The position numbers were made by a program, and so were the translations under genes. The notes beneath the pieces are model-generated. The model did not search any database and was not told where the DNA came from. It worked only from the letters and a program-made list of their open reading frames with translations. DNA of 64,000 bases from Terriglobia bacterium (GTDB lineage: Bacteria; Acidobacteriota; Terriglobia; Bryobacterales; Bryobacteraceae): NCBI GenBank assembly GCA_020073445.1, contig JAIQFE010000032.1:1-64000 (forward strand), in the 5' to 3' direction. How positions within the stretch are numbered: the first letter of the stretch is position 1; each line of letters starts with the position of its first letter. Positions 60,988 through 64,000 of this stretch are shown here, piece after piece.

Positions 60988-61557
60988 ATGAGTTTCGTCA
61001 TTCCAGTTCTGTGTCTGACAGGCTTGGCTCTCCCCGCGCTCGCCCAGACCAGTGATGCGGGAGCAGATCAGGCGCTTTCAACCTCGCTGGCCTCGACCGC
61101 CAAAGCCATGCACGCCAGCATTCGCCGCAACTTGGCTGAGGCCGCGGAAGCTATGCCGGCGGAAGGCTACGGGTTCAAGCCGACGCCGCAAGTTCGATCT
61201 TTCGCGCAACTCATCGGTCATGTGACCAACGCAAACTTACTGTTCTGCTCGGCAGCAAAGGGTGCGCCATTTCCATCGAAGACCAATGCGGAGACGCTTA
61301 CAACGAAGGAGGCGGCGCTGAAGGCCCTGACGGATGCGTTAACCTACTGCGACGGGGTCTATGAAGGCCTGACGGATTCAAACTTCACTGAACGGGCGAC
61401 ATTGGCTGGACTAGGCAACAAACCCACTGAGACAACGCGGGGCGCAACCCTAATGTTTAATACCACTCACGACAACGAGCATTACGGCAACATCGTAGTT
61501 TACTTGAGGCTGAAGGGGGTCGTTCCTCCATCCACAGCCCGAGTCAACGGGAAGTAG
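60988..61557 (+). CDS. Secreted DinB-family protein
   Basis: The ATG at 60988 has AAGGAG 6 bases upstream. The 189-residue product has a signal peptide (FVIPVLCLTGLALPALAQ) and a four-helix DinB-like bundle: ASIRRNLAEAAEAMPAEGYGF, PTPQVRSFAQLIGHVTNANLL and FNTTHDNEHYGNIVVYLR, where the three His positions expected for the metal site (HV, H in TTHDNEHYG) can be seen. Periplasmic DinB proteins are common in Acidobacteria; function unknown. It lies alone between the two tRNA-Ala fragments. Confidence 0.85.
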   Translation: MSFVIPVLCLTGLALPALAQTSDAGADQALSTSLASTAKAMHASIRRNLAEAAEAMPAEGYGFKPTPQVRSFAQLIGHVTNANLLFCSAAKGAPFPSKTNAETLTTKEAALKALTDALTYCDGVYEGLTDSNFTERATLAGLGNKPTETTRGATLMFNTTHDNEHYGNIVVYLRLKGVVPPSTARVNGK

Positions 61558-61572
61558 GGATAACGGGAAAGT

Positions 61573-61622
61573 TGGTGGACCTGGACGGGTTCGAACCGTC
61601 GACCTCTTCCATGCCATGGAAG
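61573..61622 (-). pseudogene. tRNA-Ala(GGC) 3' half with CCA, copy 2 (att-like)
   Basis: The minus strand reads CTTCC-ATGGCAT-GGAAG (anticodon arm; anticodon GGC), AGGTC, T arm GACGG-TTCGAAC-CCGTC, acceptor 3' side CAGGTCC, A and CCA. The required 5' acceptor GGACCTG and a D arm are absent upstream, where the sequence reads GGGTTGTCGAAGTGCGG instead. A tRNA 3' half without its 5' half is the usual form of an attachment site left by a tRNA-targeted integrase. Confidence 0.65.
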
Positions 61623-61808
61623 CGACCGCTTCCGCACTTCGACAACCCAAATTACTGAATCTGCAAGGTTGACGTGTGGCTCACTGGTGGCGATCTGGCA
61701 CGGGGCTTGGCGCGGATTTCTGGCCCTCAATTGCGGACATAGTGGCTCAGAAAACGTAGTGGTTCGGACGAGCTGCGACGCCCGCCTTGGAGTGTGCTGG
61801 AGGGCCGC

Positions 61809-62864
61809 ATGAAGATCGGCGAACCCTTCAATCCACGGCGTTTGTTCATCGGCATCTGGATTCCCGAGCAGTTAGCCGCGACCAAGCTCATCTCGCCATC
61901 CGCCAAGCTGGTCTACGGCCATCTCGCGCGCCGGGCCGGTGAGAATGGCCACTGCTTCCCGTCACGGAAAGATATCGGCGAACACACGGGCATCCAGGAG
62001 CGCCAGGTCGTCCGCGTTCTGAAGGAGCTGGTTGACGCCCAATTCATACGAATCGTCCCACGGAGCGACGACAGCGGGCGCCGGACCAGCAACGAGTACG
62101 AGTTTCTCTGGCACGAAATACTGATTGGGCCGGAGGGGGAGGGTGTCATCCATGACACCCTGGGAGGAGTCACGAACGACACCGGCAGGGTGTCACCACC
62201 GACACCCACGAGGGTGTCAAGACTGACACCCCTTGAAGAGAGAACTAAGAATCATCATCAGCAAAAGAGAGAACCAGGAAAAGAGAAATCAGTTCAGTAT
62301 TCCAGTTCGCCTCCGGCGGTGCCAAAAGCCCAAAGCCCAATCCCTTCAAGGGCTGATGATGATGAAACTGCGGAACGCTACGCATCCGCCGAAGACGAGC
62401 TAAAGGCGATCTTCGAAGAAAAAGCCGGAGCCCGGATCACCATCGACGTGCTGGATGCAATCAGGGGCAACCTGGCCGATCGCGGAGTCTCGATAGAGCG
62501 ATTCGTCGAGGAGGTTCGAAGCCACAAGGCTGGCAACTGGAAAAATCCGCCTGGATTCCTGCGAAACCTGAGCAGAACAGTCCGCACGAGAACGGCAGTA
62601 GCCGGGCCGCCCGTGACGGCCGCAGAAGCAGCCGACCGCGATTACCAGTGCCCGCATTGCCAGTCACGCAAACGCGGCCAGGGAGCTGTCCTGGTGGACG
62701 GCAAGCCAGCACCTTGCGGGTGTGCCAGCGCGGAATACATCCAGAAGCAAATTGAGCGCGGCGTGTTCGCCCCAAGCTCGACCACGCTCGGAGCGCCCCG
62801 CCCACCACACAGCGAACTTGGCTTGCCGCGCCAGGTGGCCTTCACCGCCGGAGGAGCCCGATGA
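61809..62864 (+). CDS. Phage/IME replication protein, lambda O-like, with internal origin
   Basis: The ATG at 61809 has GGAGG 5 bases upstream. The 351-residue product has an N-terminal winged helix (about residues 8-95: LISPSAKLVYGHLARRAGENG, CFPSRKDIGEHTGIQERQVVRVLKEL), typical of HTH_36 and lambda O-type replication proteins. A long disordered linker encoded by the iteron array follows, then a helical domain (~195-260) and a C-terminal CXXC...CXC-like cluster (CPHCQSRKRGQ ... CGCAS), probably a zinc site. It should melt the origin and load the helicase. It opens the rightmost element. Confidence 0.7.
   Translation: MKIGEPFNPRRLFIGIWIPEQLAATKLISPSAKLVYGHLARRAGENGHCFPSRKDIGEHTGIQERQVVRVLKELVDAQFIRIVPRSDDSGRRTSNEYEFLWHEILIGPEGEGVIHDTLGGVTNDTGRVSPPTPTRVSRLTPLEERTKNHHQQKREPGKEKSVQYSSSPPAVPKAQSPIPSRADDDETAERYASAEDELKAIFEEKAGARITIDVLDAIRGNLADRGVSIERFVEEVRSHKAGNWKNPPGFLRNLSRTVRTRTAVAGPPVTAAEAADRDYQCPHCQSRKRGQGAVLVDGKPAPCGCASAEYIQKQIERGVFAPSSTTLGAPRPPHSELGLPRQVAFTAGGAR
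62141..62231. repeat. Four evenly spaced 20-bp palindromic iterons inside the replication gene
   Basis: Palindromes at 62141-62160 (GGGTGTCATCCATGACACCC), ~62166-62183 (degenerate, GGAGTCACGAACGACACC), 62188-62207 and 62212-62231 share arms GGGTGTC/GACACCC. Their starts step by about 24, 23 and 24 bases. A purine-rich stretch (about 62232-62300) follows. This mirrors the lambda origin, where iterons lie inside the O gene ahead of an AT-rich region. Confidence 0.75.
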
Positions 62865-63163
62865 TGCCCAGCCACACACCATCCATCGCAGAGCTTCGAG
62901 AGATTCGAGAACGCGCGTGGCAAAGGCTTGCCTCTGCCGTCCCTGTCGCGATCGCCGCGATGACGAAAACGAAAGCAAAGCTGGAAGCTCAGATCGATGC
63001 TGGCAAGAAGCTCAGCCGAGGGGACCAGCGGGAGCTCGAAGAGATCGGCGCACTTCTCCATCGAATCGAGGTGGCCAAAGCCTGCGCGCTTCTCAGTCGC
63101 ATGGACCTGGAGAAGATCGAAGCCGCGCTGCGCCTAGTTGACACCAGCAGAGGAATCCGTTGA
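62861..63163 (+). CDS. Small helical protein of the phage-like element
   Basis: 100 residues, overlapping the replication gene end by ATGA. Nearly all helix: IAELREIRERAWQRLASAV, AAMTKTKAKLEAQIDAGKKL, ELEEIGALLHRIEVAKACALL. Coiled-coil-like with no known motif. Two adjacent ATGs are possible starts. Position suggests a replication accessory or a packaging-related protein, unproven. Confidence 0.6.
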   Translation: MMPSHTPSIAELREIRERAWQRLASAVPVAIAAMTKTKAKLEAQIDAGKKLSRGDQRELEEIGALLHRIEVAKACALLSRMDLEKIEAALRLVDTSRGIR

Positions 63164-63768
63164 TGAAACAGCCAGTCGCCACTCCGCGCCGCCGCCGCAC
63201 GCCACCGTTGCCCACTGCCCTTCCGTCGTCGCGGGTTACGGAGCCATCGTCGTCTGCCGAGACCCTCGAATTGTCATCGTTGACGGCGGACACCCCAGAT
63301 GCCCAAGCCAAGCGCGCGGCACTGATGTCCGAGGCGCTAGGCGCGGTGACAGGCGTCGGTCCCAACAAGCCCGTTGCCCAGCGACTCCTCGCGCAGCTTC
63401 ACTCAGTTCTACCGGGCGAAACGGACATCGCAAAGGCCTTGTTCACGTTTGCGGAGCTCCGCCCGAAGAACATGCTGGAAGCCATGCTGGTGACCCAGAT
63501 GGTCGGCGTGCACGAGGCGGCACTCGCCTTCTTGCGGACTTCCACAAACGCCGCCCTCGGTGAAGAAACTCGCGATCAGAATGCTCTTCGGGCTGCTCGA
63601 TTCATGCGCCTGTTCAACGAGCAGATCGAGCAGCTGCAGCGCCTGAAGGGAACGAATCGCCAGCAAAAAGTGATCGTCGAGCACGTCCACGTCAACGCCG
63701 GCGGCCAGGCAATCGTCGGCGTAGTTGCCCCCAGGGAGGGGGGGGTAAAAAAGAAAACGGACGGATGA
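63163..63768 (+). CDS. Phage-like protein of unknown function
   Basis: 201 residues. A basic, Pro/Ser-rich first ~50 residues is followed by a helical core (AKRALMSEALGAV-like start, KPVAQRLLAQLHSVLPGE, ALFTFAELRPKNMLEAMLVTQMVGVHEAALAFL) and the ending IVEHVHVNAGGQAIVG. That ending recurs in small proteins of prophages and IMEs in my memory, function unknown. It overlaps the previous gene by a few bases and is followed after 4 bases by the HGG-motif gene, so these are one operon. Confidence 0.6.
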   Translation: MKQPVATPRRRRTPPLPTALPSSRVTEPSSSAETLELSSLTADTPDAQAKRAALMSEALGAVTGVGPNKPVAQRLLAQLHSVLPGETDIAKALFTFAELRPKNMLEAMLVTQMVGVHEAALAFLRTSTNAALGEETRDQNALRAARFMRLFNEQIEQLQRLKGTNRQQKVIVEHVHVNAGGQAIVGVVAPREGGVKKKTDG

Positions 63769-63772
63769 CCCC

Positions 63773-64000
63773 ATGAACACTGAGACAAAGAAGGCCGCAA
63801 GCTCTCGAAACAGCAATCGCCGCGGCGACCTGCGGAGCGCTCCACGGTGCGGCGCGAAGACGCGACGGAGAACCTCCTGCCAGAGTCCGGCGATGGCAAA
63901 CGGGCGCTGTCGGTTGCATGGTGGCTTGAGCACCGGACCCAGGACCGCGGCGGGCATCGAACGAATCCGTCGCGCGAACACGCGGCACGGCTGGCGCTCA
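63773..64000 (+). CDS. HGGXSTG-motif protein, 5' part (runs off window)
   Basis: The frame is open from the ATG at 63773 to the window end (76 residues). It contains RCGAKTRRRTSCQSPAMANG then CRLHGGLSTGPRTAAG, the CGAKTRXGXXCXXPAMXNGRCRXHGGXSTGPRT signature of a phage-associated family whose Cys/His set probably binds zinc. The family often sits beside terminase small-subunit genes and may act in packaging or DNA binding. Complete length and C-terminus cannot be seen. Confidence 0.75.
   Translation, partial: MNTETKKAASSRNSNRRGDLRSAPRCGAKTRRRTSCQSPAMANGRCRLHGGLSTGPRTAAGIERIRRANTRHGWRS

Noticed and set aside
61450-61730. Minus-strand frames running across the tRNA-Ala fragment
   Set aside because: They are the familiar spurious translation of tRNA sequence and have no ribosome site.

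Overview
The window looks like part of an Acidobacteriota genome, most likely of the Solibacter/Bryobacter type. I infer this from a secreted protein made of many NHL repeats followed by BACON domains, sigma factors of the kind abundant in that group, and a chromosomal segment with a DPP-IV-like S9 peptidase, a secreted DinB protein and DUF1801. Most of the window (about 0.4-54.1 kb) is accessory DNA, read here as a conjugative element or its remains with defence cargo. The chromosome resumes at about 54.2 kb, and a second, phage- or IME-like element starts near 61.6 kb.

Layout. 0-0.4 kb: the 5' end of an IS256-like transposase next to a broken N-terminal fragment of glutamine synthetase. 0.4-3.75 kb: a winged-helix regulator, an ECF sigma factor, a 21-bp iteron array and a large replication-initiator-like gene. 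3.8-7.1 kb: the NHL/BACON protein. 7.6-21.1 kb: a tightly packed Trb/VirB-type type IV secretion operon (virB2-B3-B4-B9-B10-B5-B6-B8, a small membrane protein, a replication-relaxation protein, an unknown protein, a ribbon-helix-helix-like protein, virD4, virB11). Three consecutive inverted repeats at 17.6-17.9 kb are a candidate oriT. 21.4-23.1 kb: single-strand binding protein and ArdC antirestriction protein.

23.4-38.5 kb is a defence region read leftward: a SNF2/RapA-like helicase, a type III-like adenine methyltransferase, a type III-like Res subunit, a PD-(D/E)XK-like protein and a TM0106-type RecB-nuclease/helicase fusion. A decayed tyrosine recombinase follows at 39.2 kb. 39.4-50.2 kb holds a zinc-finger protein and sigma-like gene pair, a 1698-residue protein joining a helical N-terminus, a STAND-like ATPase and a C-terminal NYN RNase domain, a membrane/vWA protein, and a second NYN protein. 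50.3-54.1 kb is a small island bounded by roughly 78-bp direct repeats. It carries a sigma factor, an unknown protein and an ImmA/IrrE protease in one direction, and lamin-tail and TIR proteins in the other. It abuts the 5' half of a broken initiator tRNA-Met gene.

54.2-61.6 kb is ordinary chromosome: lipoprotein, aminotransferase, S9 peptidase, SDR, DUF1801, Fsr-like transporter, DinB. Two direct copies of the 3' half of a tRNA-Ala bracket the dinB gene and look like attachment sites. To the right lies a phage-type replication gene with four evenly spaced palindromic iterons inside its own coding sequence, as in the lambda O gene, followed by small phage-like genes to the window edge.

The best candidates for something undescribed are the sigma/STAND-NYN/vWA/NYN cluster, the att-flanked sigma-IrrE-LTD-TIR island, and the five-gene helicase/methyltransferase/nuclease locus. 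All functions are inferred from sequence reading; no database search was run.
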